A stretch of 6,006 nucleotides of DNA from Candidatus Kapaibacterium sp. (GTDB lineage: Bacteria; Bacteroidota; Ignavibacteria; Kapaibacteriales; UBA2268): contig CALHRB010000186.1 in NCBI GenBank assembly GCA_938038165.1, forward strand, positions 1 to 6,006. The letters are read 5' to 3'. The notes under the pieces are model-generated. The model worked only from the letters and a program-made list of their open reading frames with translations. It did no database searches and had not been told where the DNA came from. A program made the position numbers and the translations under genes. Of the stretch, positions 1 to 6,006 are shown in pieces; position 1 is the first letter of the stretch; each line of letters opens with the position of its first letter.

Positions 1-66
1 ATATCCAATAATATATTCTTAATTGAATCTTAATCCTTAATTGCTTTATTTGCTGAGATAGCAGAT

Positions 67-95
67 TTTGCGTTATCAGCTACATATTATTTTTC
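67..95 (+). promoter_or_regulatory. Possible Bacteroidota-type promoter upstream of htrA
   Basis: TTTG at 67-70 is followed after 17 bases by TATTTTTC at 88-95, which matches seven of eight positions of the Bacteroidota -7 consensus TAnnTTTG. The known architecture is TTTG, about 17-23 bases, then TAnnTTTG. A transcript from here would have a leader of roughly 110 bases before the htrA start at 214. In such AT-rich DNA this match can occur by chance. A second -7-like string, TAGCTTTT at 120-127, has no good upstream TTTG. Confidence 0.25.
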
Positions 96-105
96 AGACA
101 ATAAC

Positions 106-138
106 CCTGGAATTAAATATAGCTTTTTGTAATTCAGG
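106..138. promoter_or_regulatory. Imperfect inverted repeat in the htrA upstream region
   Basis: CCTGGAATTA (106-115) and TAATTCAGG (130-138) are inverted copies apart from one extra G in the left arm. They are separated by a 14-base spacer that includes a T-run. This gives a nine-pair stem with one bulge, or a dyad with arm centres about two helical turns apart, which would suit a dimeric regulator. It is not followed by a T-tract on either strand, so it does not look like a terminator. A 24-base purine-only stretch begins at 136 and runs to 159. An operator or leader hairpin for the protease gene is inference. Confidence 0.3.
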
Positions 139-213
139 AAAGAGAAAAAAAAAGAAAAGCATTAAATTTTCGTTAATACTCACTGAATATTTAAAACAAT
201 TCAAGGGACTGAA

Positions 214-1728
214 ATGGCTTCAAACAACATTAAAAAGATTGGTATAATATCAGTTGTTGGAATCATCGTACTTACAATCATAATTTTATTCAACACACAA
301 CTCGGCTCACATTTATTTGCAGACGATCAGATAGGTGCCACCAAACCGCCGGTCGCTTTAAATTCATATGCCAAAGCTATAAACGAAGCTCTTCAGGAAG
401 CTTCAAAAGCTGTTATTCCGTCAGTAGTCAGCATAAAAGTTGAGATTGACAGGAAACAGCGAGAAAATCCCGACAGAGACATGTTCAGAGAATTCTTCCG
501 ATTTTTTGGAGAGCCTTTCGAAGATCAGGGACCCCGAGAAGCCAGTGGTTCTGGTGTTATCATCTCTGAATCAGGTTATATTGTTACTAATAACCATGTT
601 ATCGAAAATGCTTCAGTCATAATTGTAACAACTGACGATAAGAAAGAGCACAAAGCCACCCTTATTGGTAGAGATCCACTAACTGATTTAGCAGTCATCA
701 AAATTGATGGCGGACCTTTTCCTTATGTTCATTTTGGTAATATGGATAATGTTAAAATCGGAGAAATGGTTATTGCCGTTGGAAATCCACTCGGTTTGAA
801 TTCCACTGTTACTGCCGGTATAATAAGTGCTATTGGACGAGGCGGACTGGCTTTGCTCAGAGAGAGAAGTCCCTATGCTGTTGAAAATTTCATCCAAACT
901 GATGCAGCGATTAATCCCGGCAATAGCGGCGGTGGACTTTTCAACCTCGAAGGAAGTCTTATTGGTATCAACACTGCCATTGCTACAAGAACAGGAACCT
1001 ACATAGGTTACGGTTTTGCTATTCCTATTGATCTTGTTAAATCTGTTGTCCTTGATTTAATAGATGACGGAAAGATTAACAGAGGGTATATTGGTGTGCA
1101 AATCAGAACTATTGATGAGATTATTGCTAAATCTGTCGGTTTGGATAAGGTAGAAGGTGTTGTCGTAAATGATGTTGTTAAAAAAGGTCCTGCTGAAAAA
1201 GCTGGAATTGAGCCTGGCGACGTTATCCTCGAAATTGACGGGAATAAAGTTTCCAGTTCTAATGAACTTCAAAGTCAGGTTGCAAAAAAAAGAGCAGGAG
1301 ATAAAGTTACTCTTACAATCTGGAGAGATGGAAAGAAGATTAACAAAACTGTAAAGCTTGAACCTCGTGATACTGATGAAGAAACTGCTTCAAACCAAAC
1401 AATCCCAGGTGAAGATGGCTCTTCCTGGGAGGACAAAAAAGAGCTAAAATTCGACAAGCTTGGTTTTACGGTGGATTATCTTACAGCAAATCAAAAAGAT
1501 GACTATAAAGTAGAGAAAGGAGCTTTTATTTCCAGAGTGGAACGAAACTCTGTAGCTGCAAATCGCGGTATGGCACCTAATGGAGTTATTGTGAAAGCTG
1601 ACAAAAAAGATGTTGCTTCGCCAAAGGAATTAAAGAAAATTCTTGATGCAAAAAAAACTGGTGATGTTGTAATTTTTCAAATCAAATATATTGATTCTAA
1701 TCGAATCGTTGCAATGGAAATACAATAA
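214..1728 (+). CDS. htrA: HtrA/DegP-family periplasmic serine protease with two PDZ domains
   Basis: This 504-residue protein is a complete trypsin-fold protease of the HtrA (Do/DegP) family, which degrades or chaperones misfolded proteins in the cell envelope. Residues 9-27 form one hydrophobic segment after a short basic start, so it is either a signal anchor or an uncleaved leader. The catalytic triad is intact: His128 in TNNHVI, Asp158 in DPLTDLAVI and Ser238 in NPGNSGGGLFN. A charged, Phe-rich loop (about 78-107) precedes the protease core, as in DegP/DegQ LA loops. PDZ1 spans about 290-385. An acidic linker (386-412) leads to a more diverged PDZ2 (about 414-504), which keeps the LGF carboxylate-binding motif but has PNG where PGD is usual. 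The length matches two-PDZ family members. The start at 214 follows a weak AAGGGA at 203-208 and gives a sensible leader. The gene is followed directly by a terminator, so it is probably monocistronic. Envelope-stress control is expected from the family but not shown here. Confidence 0.95.
   Translation: MASNNIKKIGIISVVGIIVLTIIILFNTQLGSHLFADDQIGATKPPVALNSYAKAINEALQEASKAVIPSVVSIKVEIDRKQRENPDRDMFREFFRFFGEPFEDQGPREASGSGVIISESGYIVTNNHVIENASVIIVTTDDKKEHKATLIGRDPLTDLAVIKIDGGPFPYVHFGNMDNVKIGEMVIAVGNPLGLNSTVTAGIISAIGRGGLALLRERSPYAVENFIQTDAAINPGNSGGGLFNLEGSLIGINTAIATRTGTYIGYGFAIPIDLVKSVVLDLIDDGKINRGYIGVQIRTIDEIIAKSVGLDKVEGVVVNDVVKKGPAEKAGIEPGDVILEIDGNKVSSSNELQSQVAKKRAGDKVTLTIWRDGKKINKTVKLEPRDTDEETASNQTIPGEDGSSWEDKKELKFDKLGFTVDYLTANQKDDYKVEKGAFISRVERNSVAANRGMAPNGVIVKADKKDVASPKELKKILDAKKTGDVVIFQIKYIDSNRIVAMEIQ
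1403..1430 (+). other. Intragenic hairpin in the htrA inter-PDZ linker
   Basis: TCCCAG (1403-1408) pairs with CTGGGA (1425-1430). After a two-base bulge (GT, 1409-1410), GAAGA (1411-1415) pairs with TCTTC (1420-1424) around a TGGC tetraloop. The resulting 11-pair stem is more GC-rich than its surroundings and lies in the codons for the acidic linker between the PDZ domains. No T-tract follows on either strand, so it is not an intrinsic terminator. It may be chance codon choice or a real mRNA structure. Confidence 0.35.
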
Positions 1729-1752
1729 ATAATTCACAAATATTTTTCAGAT

Positions 1753-1789
1753 AAGCTGTAATCTAATTAATGGGTTACAGCTTTTTTTT
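1753..1789 (+). terminator. Rho-independent terminator of htrA
   Basis: AAGCTGTAATC (1753-1763) pairs with GGTTACAGCTT (1773-1783) as an 11-pair stem with one G-U pair and a 9-base loop. A run of eight T residues (1782-1789) follows and continues, after one A, as five more. It starts 25 bases after the htrA stop codon and should separate htrA transcription from the downstream lipoprotein gene. Confidence 0.88.
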
Positions 1790-1856
1790 ATTTTTAACAA
1801 ATAATTTTAAAAGTTTAAAAATTTTGATTAAATTTCCGTATATTTTTTCGTTATCT

Positions 1857-1861
1857 GGAGG
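1857..1861 (+). promoter_or_regulatory. Ribosome binding site deciding the lipoprotein start
   Basis: GGAGG lies four bases before the ATG at 1866. It decides between that start and an in-frame ATG at 1770, which sits in the loop of the htrA terminator hairpin and has no Shine-Dalgarno sequence. Confidence 0.75.
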
Positions 1862-1865
1862 TTTT

Positions 1866-2942
1866 ATGAGAAATTATAATTACTCTACTTCAGTTTTTTT
1901 TCTGAAATCTTCCTTGTTCATTTTAATTTTTATATTGCTTGGTTCCGACGGTTGCGATTTATTAAATCCAAAAGAAGTTACAGAATTAGACAAAATTCAA
2001 TCAGCAGTTGAAACATTCCGTGCAGATGTATCCATAACCTTGTCCGAAGTTGCAAAAATTGCCAATTTAGCCATTGAAGAAAAAAGTTTTGTTTTTGTTA
2101 GTCCTTTTAGCACTTTCGTTTCACCTATTGCTCTCGTAAAAGGGCTTGATAAACTGACATCAGAAGATTTTGCTGCTGGTAAAAATGTGATGCTGACATT
2201 TTTTAATTTGCCAAAAAAATCTGATATTCCTTCAGGATTCTATTCTGTTAATATCAATAAAAATAGTGATTCAGGCAGTTGGTACTTCTCTATGAAGGAT
2301 ATGAATAATCAAAAGGTTTTTAACAGTAGAAGTGCTTTTCGACAGGGTCAGTTCAATGTGCTTAGTAACCTGGCTAATCGTTGTTTATGTTATCAAGATA
2401 ACAAACTTATGGTCAATTATGGCTTCACTACTAAAAACAACAGCTTTTTATGTTTAAATCTTTTGAGCATGATGCCGCTATCTGATGATACATCCACTCA
2501 CGGACAAAAGATATTAAAATCTTTAAAATTACTTAGAGAAGAAATCGAGCCTGTTCTTTCATCATCAACAATTGAAAAGCTCTCCAAACAAGTTTTAATT
2601 GTAACAAGGGATGACAAAACAGCTATAGTGTCAGCCTTTGAAGAACCAACAATAAATTCCGATAAGAGCATTAATACTTTATATTTATTTTTAAACAGCA
2701 GAAAATTTCCTGCGGGTTTTTATTACATCGCAATAAAGAATTTAAATGAAAAATTTGCCGGATTCCTTCTAAATGATAGAAGGGAAGTAGTTTCTGAATT
2801 GAATTTAAATGTAAATTATAATTGGACTGGTAATGACATAGGGTTAATTGGTGGTTTGTTAGAAAATGAGCTTCATTTGTCTTTTATTTATCAAGTATCC
2901 ACAGAGGGAAAAGCTGTTTTTGATATTGTGATAAATGAATAA
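1866..2942 (+). CDS. Putative lipoprotein of unknown function with duplicated domain
   Basis: This is a 358-residue protein that I do not recognise. The N-terminus is a typical export signal: a polar start with one Arg, a hydrophobic stretch at about 10-26, then SDGC with Cys30 as the likely lipidated residue. Asp at position -2 makes the lipobox atypical, so ordinary cleavage cannot be excluded. The mature part looks like two copies of one domain, about residues 44-200 and 213-357. The clearest match is IPSGFYSVNI (121-130) against FPAGFYYIAI (281-290), exactly 160 residues apart. Each is preceded by an Asn-containing strand (FFNLPKK, LFLNSRK) and followed by a second beta-rich stretch. Both copies begin with a helical segment containing a similar -LS-x(3,4)- run (VSITLSEVAKIA, IEPVLSSSTIEKLS). 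Two cysteines (Cys173, Cys175) in the first copy have no counterpart in the second. The start at 1866 is set by GGAGG; an extension from 1770 would begin inside a terminator. The gene stands alone, 137 bases after htrA, and converges on queC. A surface or periplasmic role is inferred from the leader only. Confidence 0.8.
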   Translation: MRNYNYSTSVFFLKSSLFILIFILLGSDGCDLLNPKEVTELDKIQSAVETFRADVSITLSEVAKIANLAIEEKSFVFVSPFSTFVSPIALVKGLDKLTSEDFAAGKNVMLTFFNLPKKSDIPSGFYSVNINKNSDSGSWYFSMKDMNNQKVFNSRSAFRQGQFNVLSNLANRCLCYQDNKLMVNYGFTTKNNSFLCLNLLSMMPLSDDTSTHGQKILKSLKLLREEIEPVLSSSTIEKLSKQVLIVTRDDKTAIVSAFEEPTINSDKSINTLYLFLNSRKFPAGFYYIAIKNLNEKFAGFLLNDRREVVSELNLNVNYNWTGNDIGLIGGLLENELHLSFIYQVSTEGKAVFDIVINE

Positions 2943-2952
2943 TATTATTCAT
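2935..2952. repeat. 18-bp perfect palindrome spanning two convergent stop codons
   Basis: ATGAATAATATTATTCAT is its own reverse complement. It contains both stop codons: TAA of the lipoprotein gene at 2940-2942, and TAA of queC at 2945-2947 on the other strand. It exists because both genes end in ATGAATAA with a 2-bp gap. As a hairpin it would be weak and AT-rich, and no T-tract follows on either strand, so a bidirectional terminator is only a possibility. Confidence 0.6.
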
Positions 2953-3628
2953 AGGGTATTGGATCTTCCATGTTTGCTTCAGCGAAACCCTTAAGTCTCA
3001 GCAGGCAGGAATCACAAACTCCGCAAGCCCTATGTGAATTCTTATAACAACTCCAGGTCAGCTCAAAGGGCACTCCCAAACTATGCCCTTTCAGTACAAT
3101 TTCTTTCTTCGACAAATTGATTAATGGTGTAATTATCCGTATATTGGTTTCAGGTTTAGTTCCAAGATTTATTACATTTTGATATGCATCGTAAAATTCC
3201 TGCCGACAGTCAGGGTAACCGCTACTATCTAATTGATTAGCACCGATGAATATAGAGTCAGCTCCAATGATTTCAGCCCAGGCAACAGCAATTCCAAGTA
3301 TGTTTGCATTTCTGAAAGGAACATAACTCGAAGGGATGCTCTCGCCCAATGATCGATTAACGTCAACATCGATTTTTTTGTCTGTCAGGCTTGACCCGCC
3401 TATTTGAGCAAAATAGCTAACATCAACAATTAATTTGCTCGAAATCTGATAAAATTCAAGTAGTTTATTAAATGATTCAAGTTCTTTATGTTCTGTTCTC
3501 TGACGATAATTCAGATGAAGTGCGTTAATTTGTTCAATACCCATATCCTTTGCCACTGCCAGACATACTGCAGAATCCATACCACCACTCAACAACACTA
3601 CTGCCGATTGTAAATTACCGACAGACAT
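2945..3628 (-). CDS. queC: 7-cyano-7-deazaguanine (preQ0) synthase QueC
   Basis: QueC converts 7-carboxy-7-deazaguanine, ATP and ammonia to preQ0, the precursor of queuosine in tRNA and of other 7-deazapurines; it acts in the cytoplasm. The 227-residue protein has the usual family length. It carries the N-terminal ATP-pyrophosphatase P-loop SGGMDS (14-19), the SYVPFRNANIL stretch (101-111), the GANQLDSSGYPDC region (129-141) and a C-terminal zinc site made by Cys194, Cys202, Cys205 and Cys208. All key residues are present. The ATG at 3628 is chosen over an in-frame TTG at 3631 because GGGAG at 3633-3637 lies four bases before the ATG and only one before the TTG. The ATG shares one base with the yjbQ stop codon (TGATG), so translation is probably coupled. 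No other queuosine gene (queD, queE, folE) is in the window. No clear terminator follows. Confidence 0.96.
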   Translation of the reverse strand: MSVGNLQSAVVLLSGGMDSAVCLAVAKDMGIEQINALHLNYRQRTEHKELESFNKLLEFYQISSKLIVDVSYFAQIGGSSLTDKKIDVDVNRSLGESIPSSYVPFRNANILGIAVAWAEIIGADSIFIGANQLDSSGYPDCRQEFYDAYQNVINLGTKPETNIRIITPLINLSKKEIVLKGHSLGVPFELTWSCYKNSHRACGVCDSCLLRLKGFAEANMEDPIPYE

Positions 3629-4050
3629 CAAACTCCCATTAAAGTAACAATAATTTTTCTATTCCCTGAATGGTTTCTAAACTCGCATAAATAAATACCC
3701 TGCCATATGCCTAAATTTAATCTGCCATCACTAATCGGTATAACGAGGGAATTACCGAAAATAGAAGTTTTCAGATGAGCTGTTATATCGTCTTTGCCCT
3801 CGAAAATATGTGTAAATTTTTGGTAATTCTCGGGAACTAAATCATCAAAAAATGTATCAAAATCAGCCCTAACCGATGGATCTGCATTTTCGTTGATTGA
3901 CAAAGCCGCACTTGTGTGCTGAATGAATATGTTTGCAATACCTGTTTTTATCTCCTTTAAGTTTTCGCATTTTTCCAAAATCTCATCAGTAATTAAATGA
4001 TAACCTCTTCTTTTTACTGGTAAATATATTTTATACTGATAAAATTTCAT
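3628..4050 (-). CDS. yjbQ: YjbQ/UPF0047 family protein
   Basis: This 140-residue protein is a complete member of the YjbQ (UPF0047) family, small single-domain proteins found in bacteria, archaea and some eukaryotes. The hallmark motifs are all present: IQHTSAALSINENADP (43-58), DDITAHLK (87-94), IPISDGRLNLG (104-114) and WQGIYLCEFR (116-125). His45, His92 and the conserved Asp/Glu residues are the likely metal or active-site residues. Databases often call the family 'secondary thiamine-phosphate synthase' because of weak activity reported in complementation work; the main physiological role is not settled, so that name should not be taken as function. The ATG overlaps the stop codon of the upstream secreted-protein gene by four bases (ATGA). 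No Shine-Dalgarno sequence is visible before it, so expression probably depends on coupling. Its own stop overlaps the queC start, so co-expression with queC is very likely. Confidence 0.95.
   Translation of the reverse strand: MKFYQYKIYLPVKRRGYHLITDEILEKCENLKEIKTGIANIFIQHTSAALSINENADPSVRADFDTFFDDLVPENYQKFTHIFEGKDDITAHLKTSIFGNSLVIPISDGRLNLGIWQGIYLCEFRNHSGNRKIIVTLMGV
3633..3637 (-). promoter_or_regulatory. Ribosome binding site for queC inside the yjbQ end
   Basis: Read on the minus strand, GGGAG lies within the last codons of yjbQ, four bases before the queC ATG. This is the same spacing as at the lipoprotein gene. It supports the ATG at 3628 over the TTG at 3631 as the queC start. Confidence 0.65.
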
Positions 4051-6006
4051 TTGACAATTAAAATCTTTAGTGTCTTTAGAATTTGAAAACCATTAGTTAT
4101 TTGAATGTAGTATATCCCGGCAGAAAAATCATTCAAATCCAATCTAAGTTTGTTTTTTGCTTTTTCATGGTTATTTTCGATATTAATAATTTCACCTAAT
4201 TGATTATAAATTGAAGTCATTACTATTTGATCGGGATTATCAGGCATGCCAAAATCAATGATAAGGTAATCCTTTGCTGGATTTGGGTAAATCAAAATAT
4301 CGTAATTTGAAATATTTTTATAGTCAACATTCAGGATACTTTCAAATTCGATATCATCAATATACCATCCGTCATCATTGCCAACTATGTCGGAGGTTAG
4401 TCTAAATTTAATAAAAATAGTATCGGTGCTTAGAGCAGGGTCTCTAAATATTTCAGTTACCCAGTCTTCCTTTGATAAATTATTATCCTGCCATTCTGAG
4501 TATGAATTTCTGTTGTATTTTCCCAATGTTTTCCATGTTTTCATTCTGTCGAGAGAAATCTCTACGAAAGCAGTGTCTGTCCTGTGAACAAGAGCAACAT
4601 GTTTGAATTTTAGGATTGAGGAGTTCTTTGGATTTAAAGGGTAAATTATAAACTCACTTGTAGTGTTGTTTGGATATCTGCCCTGAGGTGAGTCAGTAAA
4701 AGAATAATCAGGCGTGAAGACGAAGTTTTTTGTTTTGTTCCAATCGCCCTTGACAATATATTTTTTTGTTCCGGTGTAATCAAAATTATCAAAGTAGTTG
4801 GTATAGAATTCACCACAATAGCCGAATTTTGGTTGGCTTTTCTGGCTTGAATTTCCGTCTGAATCAAAAATAACTACTTCGTAATTGTAAAAGCCATTTT
4901 CATCTGGCGAGTCAATTAGTTCAATAACCTTTCCTGTGTCTGATTTTTGTAATTGCTGTGATTTTATTTCAGAACCGTCTCTAATGACCTTTATTTCTGC
5001 TAAATTTACTAATCTTGTCGTGCTGTCAGATCTTAAAGAGGGTAGTTCAATAATTAATTTTAAAGATTTTTTGTCATTAAGAGTAACAATATCTATTATG
5101 TTTGCAGTTAAAGGCAATTTTGAACCTCCTGCAAAAGCACCGGCTTTGCGTCCAATACTTGAATCATTTCCTGCTACAGTAAAAATTTCATAGTTATAAT
5201 AGCTGTAAGCTTTCAGGTTGTCATCAGTAAAAGTTGTTTCAGAAGAGTTAAGTTCTTTAATGAATTGTCCGTTTCTAAACAATGCAAATTTGAATTCATT
5301 GAGATTTAGGGATTGATTGAAAGCTCTTTTCTGAGGTGTTTCCCATTGCAATTTTAGTTTTGTGGGTTCCTCGGCAATTGTATGAACTTTAAAATTTTTT
5401 GGTGGTTCAGGTGATTTAATGTTGATGGGAGCAGTAAATACATCGCTGTCAAAAATGTTTTTTGCGGCAAATCTCATATCTATCCATGAAGGATAAACCA
5501 TACCATCATAGAAGGCATTGCCGCTATAATCACCAGCGAAAGAATTGCCCCGAAATGGGTTATTTCTGAGGTCGCCGCCAAAATCACTGACTTTTCTGTC
5601 AATCCAGGTATCCCCGCCATCACTGGAGTAGCTTATATAAGTCTCAACGATGATATTATTAGGGTCTTCACGACTATCCAGATACATTACTGCTATATCG
5701 CCATTCTTTGGATCTAAGCTGATCCACTGCCAGAACTGGTCATTAGTGGTGTCAGAGTGTATTATTTTAGGGTCGCTCCAGGTTAATCCCTTATCTGTTG
5801 ATCTCGAAAAATATATATTTGGAATGTTATCACCCGCCCAAGTCAAGTAAATACAACCTCGCTTTGGTCCGTTAGTAATATCACAGACTACAGAGGGGTA
5901 TGTTTCTGCGCGGACTTTTTCCTTCACGCTGTGCCTCCATCCTTGTCCTTCGAGTAATCTAGTAACTCCAAAAATATTATATTTTTGTATTATTTTTGGT
6001 TCACTG
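4047..6006 (-). CDS. Secreted Asp-box / Fn3-like protein with T9SS sorting domain (5' end outside window)
   Basis: The frame stays open from the stop at 4047 to the window edge, giving 652 visible residues. A GTG at 5927 could be read as a start, but it has no signal peptide, and the 26 codons upstream of it (including EGQGWRHS) look like continuing protein, so the true start lies beyond 6006. Counting from that GTG, two Asp-box motifs are seen, SRSTDKGLTW (41-50) and SYSSDGGDTW (99-108), typical of sialidase-like beta-propeller blades. A fibronectin-III-like domain follows (about 174-255), then a second less certain one (about 272-360). Next is a beta-sandwich (about 375-530) with another Asp-box-like turn (SLDRMKTW, 458-465) and a DGWYIDDIEF end, as in immune-inhibitor-A-type or MAM-like domains. 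The last domain (about 543-626) is a T9SS type A sorting signal with YPNPA, NQLGE, SAGIYYIQI and a basic C-terminus. The protein is therefore expected to cross the outer membrane and be released or surface-attached. Enzymatic activity cannot be claimed: Asp-boxes are structural, and the catalytic part of a sialidase would lie upstream. Confidence 0.9.
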   Translation of the reverse strand, partial: SEPKIIQKYNIFGVTRLLEGQGWRHSVKEKVRAETYPSVVCDITNGPKRGCIYLTWAGDNIPNIYFSRSTDKGLTWSDPKIIHSDTTNDQFWQWISLDPKNGDIAVMYLDSREDPNNIIVETYISYSSDGGDTWIDRKVSDFGGDLRNNPFRGNSFAGDYSGNAFYDGMVYPSWIDMRFAAKNIFDSDVFTAPINIKSPEPPKNFKVHTIAEEPTKLKLQWETPQKRAFNQSLNLNEFKFALFRNGQFIKELNSSETTFTDDNLKAYSYYNYEIFTVAGNDSSIGRKAGAFAGGSKLPLTANIIDIVTLNDKKSLKLIIELPSLRSDSTTRLVNLAEIKVIRDGSEIKSQQLQKSDTGKVIELIDSPDENGFYNYEVVIFDSDGNSSQKSQPKFGYCGEFYTNYFDNFDYTGTKKYIVKGDWNKTKNFVFTPDYSFTDSPQGRYPNNTTSEFIIYPLNPKNSSILKFKHVALVHRTDTAFVEISLDRMKTWKTLGKYNRNSYSEWQDNNLSKEDWVTEIFRDPALSTDTIFIKFRLTSDIVGNDDGWYIDDIEFESILNVDYKNISNYDILIYPNPAKDYLIIDFGMPDNPDQIVMTSIYNQLGEIINIENNHEKAKNKLRLDLNDFSAGIYYIQITNGFQILKTLKILIVK

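Noticed and set aside
18..43. Three copies of CTTAAT (18-23, 29-34, 36-41)
   Set aside because: Short AT-rich words with irregular spacing; expected by chance in this composition.
52..95. Bulged stem (52-62 with 72-80) followed by a T-rich stretch, as a terminator of an upstream gene
   Set aside because: The stem has a two-base bulge and a G-T pair, the T-run begins about ten bases after it, and no gene end is visible in the first 60 bases. Too weak to call.
440..1457. Several open frames of 60-71 codons inside the htrA gene, on both strands
   Set aside because: They overlap a clearly conserved protease in other frames, have no ribosome binding sites or recognisable domains, and are what chance predicts.
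1823..1846. TTTG (1823-1826) and TATATTTT (1839-1846) as a promoter for the lipoprotein gene
   Set aside because: The spacer is only 12 bases, well short of the 17-23 known for Bacteroidota promoters. The gene must have a promoter after the terminator, but I cannot place it.
2763..2786. Inverted repeat TTCCTTCT / AGAAGGGAA inside the lipoprotein gene
   Set aside because: Only six continuous pairs, within coding sequence, with no T-tract or link to a gene boundary.
3629..3631. TTG at 3631 as the queC start
   Set aside because: It leaves a single base between the Shine-Dalgarno sequence and the start. The ATG directly after it has normal spacing and overlaps the yjbQ stop as TGATG.
4378..5850. 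Open frames of 66-85 codons, mostly on the plus strand, across the secreted-protein gene
   Set aside because: They are antisense or out-of-frame shadows of a gene whose frame shows clear Asp-box, Fn3-like and T9SS motifs.

Overview
The window is AT-rich and reads as a chromosomal segment of a Bacteroidota-type (FCB group) bacterium, possibly the Ignavibacteria/Kapabacteria/Chlorobi side. The strongest evidence is the C-terminus of the right-hand protein. It has the features of a type IX secretion (T9SS) type A sorting domain: a YPNPA motif, a NQLGE-type turn, an SAGIYYIQI strand and a basic, hydrophobic end. T9SS is confined to this group. The exact class cannot be settled from the sequence alone.

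Left half, + strand. About 210 bases with no gene carry a possible promoter, an imperfect inverted repeat and a purine-only tract. They lead into a complete HtrA/DegP-type periplasmic serine protease (214-1728), which ends at a clear intrinsic terminator (1753-1789). A separate gene follows (1866-2942). It encodes a putative lipoprotein of unknown function whose body looks like two diverged copies of one domain. Its longest possible reading frame would start inside the terminator hairpin, so the start at 1866, with a GGAGG ribosome binding site, is preferred.

Right half, - strand. Three genes overlap end to start and read leftwards: the 3' part of a large secreted Asp-box/fibronectin-III/T9SS protein (4047 to the window edge), yjbQ (3628-4050) and queC (2945-3628). 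The overlaps are ATGA and TGATG, so they are probably one translationally coupled transcript whose promoter lies outside the window. QueC makes preQ0 for queuosine-type tRNA modification. YjbQ is a widespread small protein without an agreed physiological role. The secreted protein has no evident link to either.

The lipoprotein gene and queC converge with only 2 bp between their stop codons, inside an 18-bp perfect palindrome. No mobile element, CRISPR array, tRNA or rRNA was seen. There is no convincing new multi-gene system here. The items most worth a second look are the duplicated lipoprotein, the unusual operon composition and the yjbQ-queC coupling.
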